Positions 1 to 10,125 of a stretch of 46,138 nt of DNA are shown piece by piece; position 1 is the stretch's first letter, and each line of letters opens with the position of its first letter. The notes under the pieces were generated by a model that saw only the letters and a list, made by a program, of their open reading frames with translations, ran no database searches and had not been told where the DNA came from. The stretch is from Phallusia fumigata (Eukaryota > Chordata > Ascidiacea > Phlebobranchia > Ascidiidae), in assembly GCA_008931825.1 (NCBI GenBank), contig QXVZ01006640.1, positions 1 through 46,138 of the forward strand, read 5' to 3'. The translations under genes and the position numbers were made by a program.

Positions 1-67
1 GCTCTAAGAAATCATGTAACATATTTTTTCGTCTGTTTCGTCAAACACCCAACACAAAATCTTTTAG

Positions 68-219
68 AAAGTTGCAACCCGCGAACCCTTCCCCTTTGTT
101 GGTGGATACCCTGGGCGGTTTAAATGCGAGTTTATGAAAACACCAGGTGCGACTATAGTCGATGGACATTCACGTTTTGATGCAGAGGAGATGAAGAAGT
201 GCTTTCATCCAGATACAAG
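68..219 (+). CDS. GAL3ST-like exon a (partial product residues 1-51)
   Basis: The exon opens after a CTTTTAG acceptor and closes at AAG|GTATAG in phase 2. It encodes EPFPFVGGYPGRF and GHSRFDAEEM, matching the family's FPARF...NHMRF region. There is no in-frame Met start, so it is an internal exon. The acceptor choice is the least certain part. Confidence 0.7.
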
Positions 220-2579
220 GTATAGTATTGAAATAGTGTATTCCCATATGTAAGCGTGGGGCATTTTTGCCAGGAATTTCCAAATAGGATGAAAGTACTG
301 TAAATAACAGAGATATACTAAAAATAAAACATTTAGAGTCGTCCGCACCAATGGGCTGCCGAAAGAAGCTTGTACAATCATTTTTTAAAGCCACGCGTGT
401 TTATCACATAAAATAGAAAAGAGCATTTTTGTAGGTGAGCCCCGTTAGGTGGCGCAAGAGAATTGAACTTTAGTCGACACTAATGTTTTAAAACTGAATA
501 TTGTATTTCATAACGTAGCTTTGTTGCCGCTTTTTCAAACTTGTTGCTATATTTAGATTTGGTGAATATACGCAGCCTGGAAAGCTTATTCACATATTCG
601 ACCAAGCGGACATTAAAAATGACTCCATCAGGGACTTCTAAAAATCTGCTTGTTTTTCAGATACATAACGATTTTGCGCAAACCATGGACTGTATTTCAG
701 TCAGGCTATTATTACTATGGAAGGATATTCCGCGAGAATATACCGTGTTTTGGAATGCCAATCAGTTACATCAACAAAGGTCAAAATTTGGATGTTAATG
801 AATTTTTGCTGAGGGCGGCTCCCTTGCTTAACAAATCCGTTCCATTCTATTTCAGGTAAGTTTTACATTAAAAATCAATCTGACATGTGTATGTTTTCAG
901 GATTATTTTAATAGACTATCCCCATGACCTAAATGTCACGGCCCCAAATCTGAATGANTTTCAGGTAAGTTTTACATTAAAAATCAATTTGACATGTGTA
1001 TGTTTTCAGGATTATTTTTGCAGACTATCCCCATGACCTAAATGTTACGGCCCCAAAAGCTGAATGAATATTAATCAGATTTTAACTTGAATTTTATAAA
1101 CACAATTTAATTAATGAACTAAACAAATTTTTTTTGCAACAAAGTGATTATTTTCAACAAACAATTAATTTGTTTAAAAAAGCCTAAAAGAAGATTTTTT
1201 GTTTTGTCAAGACCTTAAATTGTTGTCATTTGATTTTAAATGATATTTTTGTCCACTCGTAGTTTAAAGCAAGCTTCATACAGCGCTATTTGTGAAACAT
1301 TAGAAATAAACATTATCACGAGATTAATATAGCGGATTATTTAAACCGATCATGGCAAAAAAAATATTATTTTCAGTCGAAATAAATGGTTAAGAGTTAT
1401 GTACAGCCAGGAATTATAGGATCGTTTGTTTGGTCCCTTAATTGATCTTTTATATTTCCTCTTAAAATGTTTCGTTAACCCAATGAAATTAAGTAAATCA
1501 CAGCAACTGTAAAAAAACTGCATTAAAAAATTGCGGCTTTGCGGTTGATTGTGACACGATTAGCTGTATGTTTCGGCCTTCGATAGCAAAGCAAACTTAA
1601 ACAAAAATGAATTTATGCAGGCTGTTCTGGCAAATACATTTTGCGTACCGGCGTTTCGACGTCCTATTCAGGTCGTCTTCCTCAGGGTGACTAGGATAAA
1701 AAATGTTGTATTTCGCGTTGAGTGTTATTCACCCTGAGGAAGACGATCTGAAAAGGAGATCGAAACGTCGGTATACGCAAAATATGTTTGCCAGAAGGGC
1801 CTGCATAAATTCATACAATGCCTGGTAGCAACAGTTTATTTAAACAAAGATGTTTTGGCAGGTTCAGAAATTATCAATCACACGATTTGGGAATTGATCC
1901 GACATCAACTGACGAAAAAGAGATTGGAAGACAAATCCAAGAGTTGGACAAAAACATGAATCTAGTTATGATACTCGAATACTTTTATGAGTCTTTGGTC
2001 CTTCTGAAGGTAATTCGTTGTAATAACTGCTTTAAAACGCAGTGCTTCAAGTAGTCTTTTGGTTTTTGTATCTATTGTTTTTCATTTGCAGGAGCTTCTT
2101 TGTATCCCATGGACGATTTTAAGCGGAACGTTTGAAAGAAAATCATTTCGTACAAAACAAAGTGGTTTTTTGACAGACCTACACAAGACCACTTTTGAAA
2201 ACCTAAACAAAATTGTAAGTAACAACTTACTGCATTGATGAATGAAACAATAGAGAGGAGACAATGTAGCGAAAAATTTATAATAAAAAAACAAGGTGAT
2301 TTTCCTCTATTTTAAAGAAAGTATAAAACTTTCCATTCTAATTTGCAGGACATTGCCCTTTACGATCATTTTAACAAAACTTTTTGGAAGCGAGTGGATA
2401 AGTATGGACGTGAAAGAATGGCTAGAGATGTGGAAGTTCTTCGTAGCATTAAGAACAGGCGGAAGCGTGACGACACTGCAGAACCGGACTTTCAACCAGA
2501 TCTTCCAAAAGCAAAAACTCCACTGATACAATACATGTGGAATAATTCGGGCAGCTGTTTCATGCCGGTGTCTACTTAA
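68..2579 (+). CDS. GAL3ST-like galactose 3-O-sulfotransferase, 3' part of gene (5 exons)
   Basis: Members of this family are Golgi type II membrane enzymes that move sulfate from PAPS to the 3-OH of galactose on glycolipids or glycans. Exons 68-219, 661-855, 1862-2009, 2092-2214 and 2349-2579 join in phases 2, 2, 0, 0 to give 282 residues and a stop. The product shows family landmarks in order: GHSRF (like NHMRF), then DTRYITILRKP with F and S a few residues on (the 3'-phosphate-binding segment), SHDLGID, NLVMILEYFYESLVLLK, LYDHFNKTFW and ERMARDV near the C-terminus. Family members are usually over 400 residues, so the membrane anchor and 5'-phosphosulfate loop must lie before base 1. The fit between SVPFYFR-FRNYQSHDLG and the family supports splicing directly from 855 to 1862. 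Family assignment is firm; the acceptor sugar cannot be told. Confidence 0.85.
661..855 (+). CDS. GAL3ST-like exon b, 3'-phosphate-binding segment
   Basis: The acceptor is TTTTTCAG and the donor is CAG|GTAAG. The exon completes DTR and continues YITILRKPWTVFQSGYYYY, the PAPS 3'-phosphate-binding stretch of GAL3ST enzymes. Its last six bases and the donor reappear after the n at 958. Confidence 0.85.
850..1067. repeat. Direct repeat of about 108 bp around the n at 958
   Basis: Bases 850-957 recur at 959-1067 with a handful of substitutions and small indels. The first copy ends exactly before the n and the second begins exactly after it. The repeat holds the end of GAL3ST-like exon b, its donor and a further TTTTCAG acceptor-like site. 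It is probably an unmerged contig overlap. Confidence 0.85.
1607..1814. repeat. Fold-back inverted repeat (arms 1607-1690 and 1729-1814)
   Basis: The left arm running from ATGAATTTATGCAG to CTCAGGGTGA is matched, in reverse complement, by the right arm from TCACCCTGAGGAAGACG to CTGCATAAATTCAT. Identity is roughly 85% and the spacer is 38 bp. Each arm, read inward to outward, carries CTGAGGA...GAAACG, resembling a hammerhead ribozyme core. No transposase is present. It could be a non-autonomous fold-back element or two inverted retroelement fragments. Confidence 0.8.
1862..2009 (+). CDS. GAL3ST-like exon c
   Basis: The exon starts after TTTTGGCAG in phase 2 and ends at AAG|GTAATT in phase 0. 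It encodes FRNYQSHDLGID and NLVMILEYFYESLVLLK, a highly conserved helix region of the family. It begins about 50 bp after a fold-back repeat. Confidence 0.9.
2092..2214 (+). CDS. GAL3ST-like exon d
   Basis: This 41-codon, phase 0-0 exon begins ELLCIPW, the counterpart of the family's xLLCW motif. It lies between ATTTGCAG and ATT|GTAAGT. Confidence 0.88.
2349..2579 (+). CDS. GAL3ST-like terminal exon with stop
   Basis: The exon starts after ATTTGCAG and encodes DIALYDHFNKTFWKRVD and RERMARDVEVLR, the conserved C-terminal part of the family. A basic tail follows and TAA is at 2577-2579. Confidence 0.9.
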   Translation, partial: DIALYDHFNKTFWKRVDKYGRERMARDVEVLRSIKNRRKRDDTAEPDFQPDLPKAKTPLIQYMWNNSGSCFMPVST

Positions 2580-3051
2580 TGTTGATTTCTGAACCACGTG
2601 AACGCATTTTACGTTTTATGTGTGCATTATTCTAGAAGTTTTTAGGTCTTTTGTATAAATGAACACCTTTAATGGCACCGGAGTGCAACGTGTACCACCG
2701 CGGTTCTCAAACCATACGTCGCGTACAGTTTGACTTTTGCGTCGAGGGCGCTGCACAACAATTCCGTTTCGTGACCGTTTGTTTCTAAAAGGCACATTAA
2801 TAATAATAAGCGTCTTCTTTAAATTCTTATCGGACTTCGAAAGTCAAGCCAACTTTTCCGGAGACGTCGCATGAAAAAAAATTTTGAGAAACACTGTTGT
2901 GTCCATTCGAAACAAGTTTGTTTTTGTTTACATTTGTCGAAAAGCCTGTGACAGAGAATATAATTGTTTAAAATCTGTGAAATGTATGGAAAGTTTAGTT
3001 TCACTTAACGAGTGAAGTTGTTTCAGGGAAACCTCTGGCTATCAACGTCGA
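2580..3051. other. Sulfotransferase 3'UTR and intergenic sequence
   Basis: This AT-rich stretch follows the sulfotransferase stop and holds no convincing exon. An AATAAA at 3179-3184, just beyond it, could be the polyadenylation signal, but no downstream evidence fixes the transcript end. Confidence 0.35.
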
Positions 3052-3651
3052 CAGCACTTATTGCTTTTAAGACGGGTAAAGTGTCTCAAACTGCTCATAG
3101 GCACGAGACCTCACTGACAAGTAATCTAGTTTATTACTACTGAATATAGCATATGTAAATCTTATTCAAACGACACAAAATAAAATTACGCGTAGAGTGT
3201 GCAAAGGCGACGGAAACATAGCACAGTGATTATGGGATTGCTGTTGGAACGAAACACGTTTTAGACATTTGAAGAACATGAAAATGTAAAATATCTACCC
3301 AACACAAAAACATGACAATAAATGGTTTACTATGGAAGCTCACTGTAATATACAATGGGTAAACTAACCAAAACTAATTCCAATTCGGAGGTGCTTGCCG
3401 ACAGTCTGAGTGTATTTACGTCCCTTGTTAGTCAGTGCTTAACATGTTGCCAACTTTAAGTTTAACTGGTTTTAATACAAGTAAAAAAACGACTAAAAAT
3501 GCCACCTCGTAAAATATAATCCCAAGAAACGACGTTACAACCAATCGGACACAGTGAAAACCTACTTTGTTTGACCAAAAGTTACAAGTAATAATAAGGT
3601 TTTAAACTTTTTATTGGTTAAAAATTCTGTTTACTTTATGTAATTACGAGT

Positions 3652-4169
3652 TTAAGTTGTAACTCTCGTTTCGTCCGCAGCATTGTAAAGTACATTGGAA
3701 ACTTCGCTCAGTTGATCGGCGGTCGACTGCAGAACAGTAGTCAATTTGTCATCTCTGCCACCTGCAGAGACGAGGTAAATTTAAAAAACTGTCAGCAAGT
3801 TAAAATTAAAAAAACCCAGCAAGTTAAAAATGTTTTATAACGGTCAAGACTAAGAGTGGCTTTAAAGTCAACATTTGTCCTTTATATGATGTTATACCAT
3901 ACATACTGCAATAACGGAGTAACAAATCGGTAAAAGTACACCATAAAAACCAGGCAAGTAAGATATACACTATAAACTACCATCCTAAACTCTCCTGGCA
4001 ACTTCATTCATTGGTAGGTAAACAAACACCCCCGCATGGGCCAACCGTTAAGAGTAATGTTTGGTTTCAAACACGCTATCATTCGAAACGGACCGTTGGG
4101 GGAAACAATGGTGTAAAATAACACACCGGGCTGTCGAGTACCACTTATTGACATAAATGCCCGCCGAAA
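3652..4169 (-). pseudogene. Second copy of kinase exons 7 and 8 (probable assembly duplicate)
   Basis: Exons 4169-4127 and 3761-3652 repeat the terminal kinase exons with splice sites intact. They lie in the left member of the repeat around the n at 4348. If the repeat is an overlap artefact, only one pair exists. If it is real, it offers an alternative 3' end for the gene. Confidence 0.7.
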
Positions 4170-4906
4170 CTCGATAACGTTATGAGTGGACCGCGGGGTA
4201 AAAAAGTTTATTTCCACACTTACCACTGGCTGATGACTCGTCGCGTTGGGTGCCCTAGAAGAAAACGTAAATTCAGATGTAAAACTGATATAACTCTGTT
4301 GCGATGCTGGTTATATAAACTATATCCGTTTGGGTCACTATTGATGGNCAGCACTTATTGCTTTTAAGACGGGTAAAGTGTCTCAAACTGCTCATAGGCA
4401 CGAGACCTCACTGACAAGTAATCTAGTTTATTACTACTGAATATAGCATATGTAAATCTTATTCAAACGACACAAAATAAAATTACGCGTAGAGTGTGCA
4501 AAGGCGACGGAAACATAGCACAGTGATTATGGGATTGCTGTTGGAACGAAACACGTTTTAGACATTTGAAGAACATGAAAATGTAAAATATCTACCCAAC
4601 ACAAAAACATGACAATAAATGGTTTACTATGGAAGCTCACTGTAATATACAATGGTTAAACTAACCAAAACTAATTCCAATTCGGAGGTGCTTGCCGACA
4701 GTCTGAGTGTATTTACGTCCCTTGTTAGTCAGTGCTTAACATGTTGCCAACTTTAAGTTTAACTGGTTTTAATACAAGTAAAAAAACGACTAAAAATGCT
4801 ACCTCGTAAAATATAATCCCAAGAAACGACGTTACAACCAATCGGACACAGTGAAAACCTACTTTGTTTGACCAAAAGTTACAAGTAATAATAAGGTTTT
4901 AAACTT

Positions 4907-4912
4907 TTTATT
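4907..4912 (-). terminator. Candidate polyadenylation signal of the kinase gene
   Basis: AATAAA on the minus strand, about 40 bp after the exon 8 stop. It has a twin at 3610-3615 in the other repeat copy. Confidence 0.4.
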
Positions 4913-4948
4913 GGTTAAAAATTCTGTTTACTTTATGTAATTACGAGT

Positions 4949-5058
4949 TTAAGTTGTAACTCTCGTTTCGTCCGCAGCATTGTAAAGTACATTGGAAACT
5001 TCGCTCAGTTGATCGGCGGTCGACTGCAGAACAGTAGTCAATTTGTCATCTCTGCCAC
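4949..5058 (-). CDS. Kinase exon 8: terminal helix and stop
   Basis: A pyrimidine-rich acceptor ending TCTCTGCAG precedes an exon encoding DDKLTTVLQSTADQL and SEVSNVLYNAADET, a likely amphipathic helix, and TAA at 4951-4949. An identical copy lies at 3652-3761. Confidence 0.7.
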
Positions 5059-8000
5059 CTGCAGAGACGAGGTAAATTTAAAAAACTGTCAGCAAGTTAA
5101 AATTAAAAAAACCCAGCAAGTTAAAAATGTTTTATAACGGTCAAGACTAAGAGTGGCTTTAAAGTCAACATTTGTCCTTTATATGATGTTATACCATACA
5201 TACTGCAATAACGGAGTAACAAGTCGGTAAAAGTACACCATAAAAACCAGGCAAGTAAGATATACACTATAAACTACCATCCTAAACTCTCCTGGCAACT
5301 TCATTCATTGGTAGGTAAACAAACACCCCCGCATGGGCCAACCGTTAAGAGTAATGTTTGGTTTCAAACACGCTATCATTCGAAACGGACCGTTGGGGGA
5401 AACAATGGTGTAAAATAACACACCGGGCTGTCGAGTACCACTTATTGACATAAATGCCCGCCGAAACTCGATAACGTTATGAGTGGACCGCGGGGTAAAA
5501 AAGTTTATTTCCACACTTACCACTGGCTGATGACTCGTCGCGTTGGGTGCCCTAGAAGAAAACGTAAATTCAGATGTAAAACTGATATAACTCTGTTGCG
5601 ATGCTGGTTATATAAACTATATCCGTTTGGGTCACTATTGATGGAACCATATCTCAAAATCCACTTACTCTAGAAGGAAACATGTCACACTGGTCGTTGC
5701 TCCCCTTATCGTGGGAGGAGCTTTCCAAAAATTGAAGGGCTGTCGCTGGAATCTCGGTTGGACGATCCTGGTCGTAAAAGGAGGTTCGAGAATGCGAGCC
5801 TAGCTTCGGTGGCAAGGGAATAAAACTCTCTGTACTGACAACATCCGAACGGGGACTGTGAGCCGCTTCTCTGGAAATGGTTTTTGGTGCATCTAAGTCG
5901 TTGTACTTTCGTCGATAACGACTTGGTTCCGATTTCGGCTTTCTGTCTAACTTTCTCTCTGCATAATGTTCACCGTAATCGCCATATGCCAAAGACGGTT
6001 TGTACTCACTTTTACGCTTGTCGACGGGACTGTTTAGCAACAGCCTCTTAGCATTGGTAAGAACGTCGTTGCTTCTCTTGTATTCCTGTCTGAGAAGATC
6101 CCCGTGAAATTTCGGCAAATCCTCGTCGTGCAAAAATGCGGGCCTGTACAAAGCAGTTGCGGCACTGCCTGATCTGTCAGTGGTTTCTGAGGGTGTGCTC
6201 AGGCTGTACACACGAATGGGGTCAGAACAATTGGACGGAGCTTTTTGTCTAAGCTTTTCCCACTGACTTGGGCGCTTCGCGTGGGCTTTGCTAGCAGACT
6301 CTGCCTCGCAAGCCCTGCTTACGAAATCGTGAAACTTATCATCGAATTTTGAATACCTAATTGGTGAAATACGAGGCTTTGCTGGATCCCTGTTGTAGTA
6401 AGGCTTGCTGGAATAAGAAACATGTCCTGTTTGTTTGTCAACATCCCTTAATGCAGGCACCCTATTCGGTTGATTGATGATCTCAGATCGACCTATTTGC
6501 TCCTGTAGGCCTTTTGGTACAAATTTAACTTCGTTGCATGGTGTGGGATCCTTAATATTTTCCTTTTCTGTATTGTACCTCTCAGAAATCAAATTGTGAG
6601 ACTTGTACAATTTAATGTGTGATGATCCTGCAGTTGCTGCTTTTTCCTGAGGCTGAGCACTATAGCCTGGATCGACATTTGAGGTGCTGGTGGTACAGCG
6701 CCTGGATGAGTCTGTATGAGTTAAACACAAATATACATAGTAAGTCAACGTGCTGACATATTGCATTCTGTAAATATGTTACCAGTCATTTGAGAGGACA
6801 GTGATGTAGTCTCATGAAATGAAGATCCCATGTCTGACGTGTCCATCCTTGACACACCCAACACTTTTAAATTGTCACTCCAATCCTCAGGGAGTCCCAT
6901 TGTTTCAAGCTCCAGAATAATTTCCTGAAAAATTTAGGTGAAAGATTATAAAATTTCTGCAAAGAATCTGCACCGACCAAACAAAAAACCTTACCTTAAA
7001 GGTTGGTCTTTGTATTGGAGATGTGGCCCAGCATTTTGTAATTAAATTATGAAAAGATTGAGGTAGCTCAGGTCCCAAAGGGAGTCTTTCATTTTTTTGC
7101 AGCATGTCCAAAATCTATTGTACATATATGTGGTCATAGGGTAGAAAGTACAGCTAACAGTGTCTTACCTCAGATGTTAACAAGCCATTCGCTGGGTCAC
7201 TGCATGTGTGACATTGCCACAATAAAACTGCATAGGCAAAAACATCAATCTTTCCAGTAAGTTGAACAGGAAAATTTATCAGTTCGGGAGCAAGGTAGGC
7301 TAATGAATTGTGATGAGACAAGCCAGCGCTAATCCTATATTGTGCAGTTGTGTAAAGGTAAAAAACACCAGAAATTATAGCTAATAGTAAACAAGATTGT
7401 TTACCTGATTTTAGAAAAACCAAAATCTGTAACTTTGGCCCTGCCAAGTGTGTCAATGAGTACATTGCATGGACGGAGATTGAGATGCAAAACTGGAGGC
7501 CTTTGGTTGTGTAAGTATGCCATGCCAATGGCAATGTCCCTGGATATGCTAAAGAAATGACCAGGAAGCAAACTGCCACCTGTTTTACATGCATATGTTA
7601 CATATGGTGTCTGTGATGTTGGTACATGTAAAAATGCTACATTAATAGATAAACATAACAACAAAAAAGTACCCCAACACATTTTATATGCATAAAAACA
7701 TCAATATTTGGAAAAAAATATTCTACATACCTGCAGTTTCTAATGTGGTCAATAATGTTTTTCCATGGACTAGTTCCATAACAATGAGAGGCTCCATTGG
7801 TGACAAACAAACACCATAAATTTTGACAACATTTCTATGATGAAGGTGGATCAGAAGACCAGCTTCAGCAGAGAGGTAACTGCAATCTGATGTTGTCATC
7901 ATTCCAAGCTTCGAAATTTTTTTAACAGCCACTTGCTTTCCATTGAAGGTTCCAGAATAAACTGTAGCAAGGTGCCCCTCTCCTATCACATTAGTGTTGT

Positions 8001-8808
8001 AATACACAACGTCGCTCAAGGACAATTCAGGGGATTTCATAATTTTATCCTTTCCTCGCTTCACAAGCTTCAACTCAGTTTGTAAGCGCAAGACTTTGTG
8101 TTTGTACTTGTCTCTTTCAGAATGCAGTTTCTTGATTACCGACTCCGGGGTGTTGCGTTTGCGAAAAGTGGAATTGTAGGCTTGAACGTTGGGCAACTCA
8201 TTCTCCAAATTACTTGCATCAAATAGGGGTTTTGAATTTTTTTGGACGTTTACTCGAATCACAGAGTTTGGATGCACAAGTTTGGGACTTGAATCTCGTG
8301 AATCAGCTGCCATCATGGGTTGATCATTTTTTGGAAATTTTATGGAATCTCTTGTCTCAATTTCTTTGTTAACTTCACGCTTTACCAAAGAGCGATTAAG
8401 TGTTTCTTGATTAACTTTGAGTTCATTAATTTGCTGTTGCAAGTCTGCACACATCCTTTTCGCATCCAACAAAGCAGTGCTCTCATGGGACTTTAGATGA
8501 CTTGCATAGGGTTGATTTTCATCATTTGATTTGGACCTACTGAAACTACTTTCACTGGTGGTTGTTGATCGATAAAGTTCAACAGCAGATTTCATTTCCC
8601 TTTCATGTTGACTGAGGTGAACAGGTTCTTTTGGATGGAGAGACCTGGTTGACTTAGTCGTTCGCTTCCTTCCAGAAGGTTTAGTTGAAAAGCCTTCCTG
8701 TTTGCCCACAACGCAGCGTCGCTGTGAAGCCATGGTGGGCCTTAAAAATCCAGCAGATCGGGCTTGTTGATGTACACCTGAAGGCAATCTTTTGGACTTG
8801 GCAGGCAT
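4949..8808 (-). CDS. TKL-like predicted pseudokinase (HLN in place of HRD), 8 exons
   Basis: Exons 8808-7731, 7579-7405, 7334-7169, 7114-6995, 6924-6783, 6711-5669, 5466-5424 and 5058-4949 join in phase (1, 2, 0, 0, 1, 0, 1) to 958 residues. Residues 1-260 are polar, with a coiled coil near 120-140 and a basic one near 230-255. The kinase domain covers about 265-530: glycine loop IGEGHLATV, ATP-anchoring lysine in VAVKK (K296), helix-C glutamate in AEAGLL, catalytic loop HLNLRPCNVL (391-400), DFG at 411-413, LAPEL near 432, and a C-lobe ending with CW...RPTFK. Residues 561-958 are a polar, probably disordered tail with a short terminal helix. The loss of the catalytic aspartate with otherwise intact ATP-binding residues suggests a scaffold or a very weak kinase. 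TKL-like character is inferred from the domain; I cannot name the family. The start ATG at 8808 opens the longest frame. Confidence 0.85.
5424..5466 (-). CDS. Kinase exon 7 (43 bp microexon)
   Basis: It lies between TATCGAG and CCCG|GTGTGT and encodes FRRAFMSISGTRQP in the only phase that links exon 6 to exon 8. The acceptor lacks a strong pyrimidine tract, so this is less certain than the others. An identical copy lies at 4127-4169. Confidence 0.6.
5669..6711 (-). CDS. Kinase exon 6: long polar C-terminal region
   Basis: The exon encodes about 348 charged, proline- and serine-rich residues without a recognised domain. Reading past 5669 gives a stop after five more codons, but TCTAGA|GTAAGT is a strong donor, and two phase-compatible exons follow. 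The apparent stop at 5654 is therefore probably intronic, unless the intron is retained. Confidence 0.8.
6783..6924 (-). CDS. Kinase exon 5: post-kinase linker
   Basis: The acceptor is TTTTTCAG and the donor is ACTG|GTAACA, phase 1. EIILELE finishes the domain and a serine/threonine-rich linker follows. Confidence 0.85.
6995..7114 (-). CDS. Kinase exon 4: C-lobe end
   Basis: A phase 0-0 exon of 40 codons, from TACAATAG to AAG|GTAAGG. It carries LITKCW and PIQRPTFK, the CW...RP motif that closes the kinase fold. Confidence 0.9.
7169..7334 (-). CDS. Kinase exon 3: activation segment and APE
   Basis: The exon follows CAATATAG and ends at GAG|GTAAGA. It encodes HNSLAYLAPEL and KIDVFAYAVLLWQ, the helix-F region typical of TKL and TK kinases. 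Confidence 0.9.
7405..7579 (-). CDS. Kinase exon 2: catalytic loop and DFG
   Basis: The acceptor is TAAAACAG and the donor is CAG|GTAAAC. It encodes DIAIGMAYLH, then HLNLRPCNVL in the catalytic-loop position and VTDFGFSK. The HRD aspartate is replaced by asparagine (AAT family codon read on the minus strand). Confidence 0.92.
7731..8808 (-). CDS. Kinase exon 1: N-terminal region and N-lobe
   Basis: It runs from ATG at 8808 to GCAG|GTATGT, phase 1, giving 359 codons. It holds the polar N-terminus, the IGEGHLATVYSG loop, VAVKK and the beginning of the hinge region (IVMELVHGKTL). Confidence 0.9.
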
Positions 8809-10120
8809 TTTTGCAGGCTCAATTCTACAGCATCATATTATTGCAATGTCCACCTGAAACTTTACGCACTTGAAAACGCATAAAAAAATTAGGTTGTCTG
8901 AAGCCTACTGGTCTGGTGTAGGTCCAAGTGAAACAGACTTGTCTCAAGTATAATTCTAGAATATAAGACAAAGCACTAGCTGAACACTATACAATACCAG
9001 ATTGTTTTGACCCAGTTTACAGTTGACACTGAAAATTTATGCTTGCATTTGTAGGCTTTGCCTCTAACTTTGCTTTTCTATTCATTGTCTCGTTCATTTA
9101 ACACAACAGGTTAGGTTTGGTGAACACCCATGCTGAAATATTAAACAGTACATACTGCAAAGTCAGCATTTATTTCCAACTAGGTCCCTTTCATATTTAT
9201 TGTAACGCATGTGTTACGTTGTTTACCATTTCAAAATATTCCGTCACAATGCCTTTACACGCTTGAGTAGTTATACAACGCAAGTGGTGGACACGATATT
9301 AGGAAAAGATTTATATTTGCCTAGCAGGAAATTTGCTTTTTTTGTTAAAAAACGGCATTTTTGAAGTGTGAAAAAATTAAACAAAAATCTAAAATGTTTC
9401 AGAGACGATTTATCGCTTTAATAATTTTTCCACTCACGCCAGGTGGCCTTAAAGAGCAAAAGATTGCTTGGGTTCTGTCTTAGTTACCTCCCAGAAAGGT
9501 GTGAAATTCGTTCCTTTGTTCCAAACAGAAATTTTTCACTAAACAATTTCATTTCTTGCATGTTGATCATGGAAACCCTGCAATACAGGCGCTTCGCGTG
9601 TCGAGGCTATTTTTCGCAAATGATTTAGTTTTTATCAGTAGGCCTGCGGATGAAATTTTGACCAAGCTTAAAAAGCTTGCGAGTACGCAATGGTTGAAGC
9701 TTCGATCCTGGCAGAAATGGGTCCGGAAGAATACGGAAATAGTTTAAAGTGGTCAACACTTGTTGCCTAGCGGTGTAGTGCGTGTCGTGCAAGTTGGACA
9801 TGGACACTCGAAGTTAATTTGAACCGAAACTAAGTGTTTCCGCGACCTCTTAAAACTTTATTTTGGTGTCACTAAAAGGCGATGCAGCCGACGCCTAGCT
9901 TTATGAGAGTTATTTCAACTACGCGTGGGTTTTCCGGGCACGGTCCTTACCGATACGTTCTGCACGCAATTTCATTACTTTGGTGATCTGTTCAAAAATT
10001 TTCTTTTTATACAATGCAGGAAACGCATTTTTGCAACATAGATTCCAAGATCATTTTGACTATTATTTAAGCGTAGACTGGATTATCCAATGGCGTGTTC
10101 TGGAAGCACAAACCAGGCAA
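8809..10120. other. Kinase upstream flank and intergenic sequence
   Basis: This stretch lies between the kinase start and the probable Shroom transcript end. Both genes are on the minus strand, so it should contain the kinase promoter. No exon, RNA gene or clear core promoter was recognised. Confidence 0.4.
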
Positions 10121-10125
10121 ATACG

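Larger units (their letters stand above)
3052..5644. repeat. 1296-bp direct repeat around the n at 4348, carrying two kinase exons
   Basis: Bases 3052-4347 recur at 4349-5644, the same length, with about three differences seen (for example GGGTAAAC/GGTTAAAC, TGCCACC/TGCTACC, ACAAATC/ACAAGTC). The n sits exactly between the copies. Each copy contains the last two exons of the minus-strand kinase gene. The near identity and the gap at the junction favour an assembly duplicate or two alleles over an old tandem duplication. Confidence 0.95.

Noticed and set aside
3681-3774. Plus-strand candidate exon (open in one frame between GCAG and GTAAAT)
   Set aside because: The minus strand here gives a better acceptor and a helical product that joins the kinase gene in phase; the plus-strand reading is its shadow.
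4008-5523. Identical 72-codon minus-strand frames in the two repeat copies, as a duplicated small gene
   Set aside because: Only 14 codons of the frame fit the kinase splicing; the rest reads through an intron. Two copies reflect the repeat around the n.
9443-9747. Overlapping plus-strand frames suggestive of a decayed transposon protein
   Set aside because: No reverse transcriptase, integrase or transposase motif could be recognised and no terminal repeats were seen.
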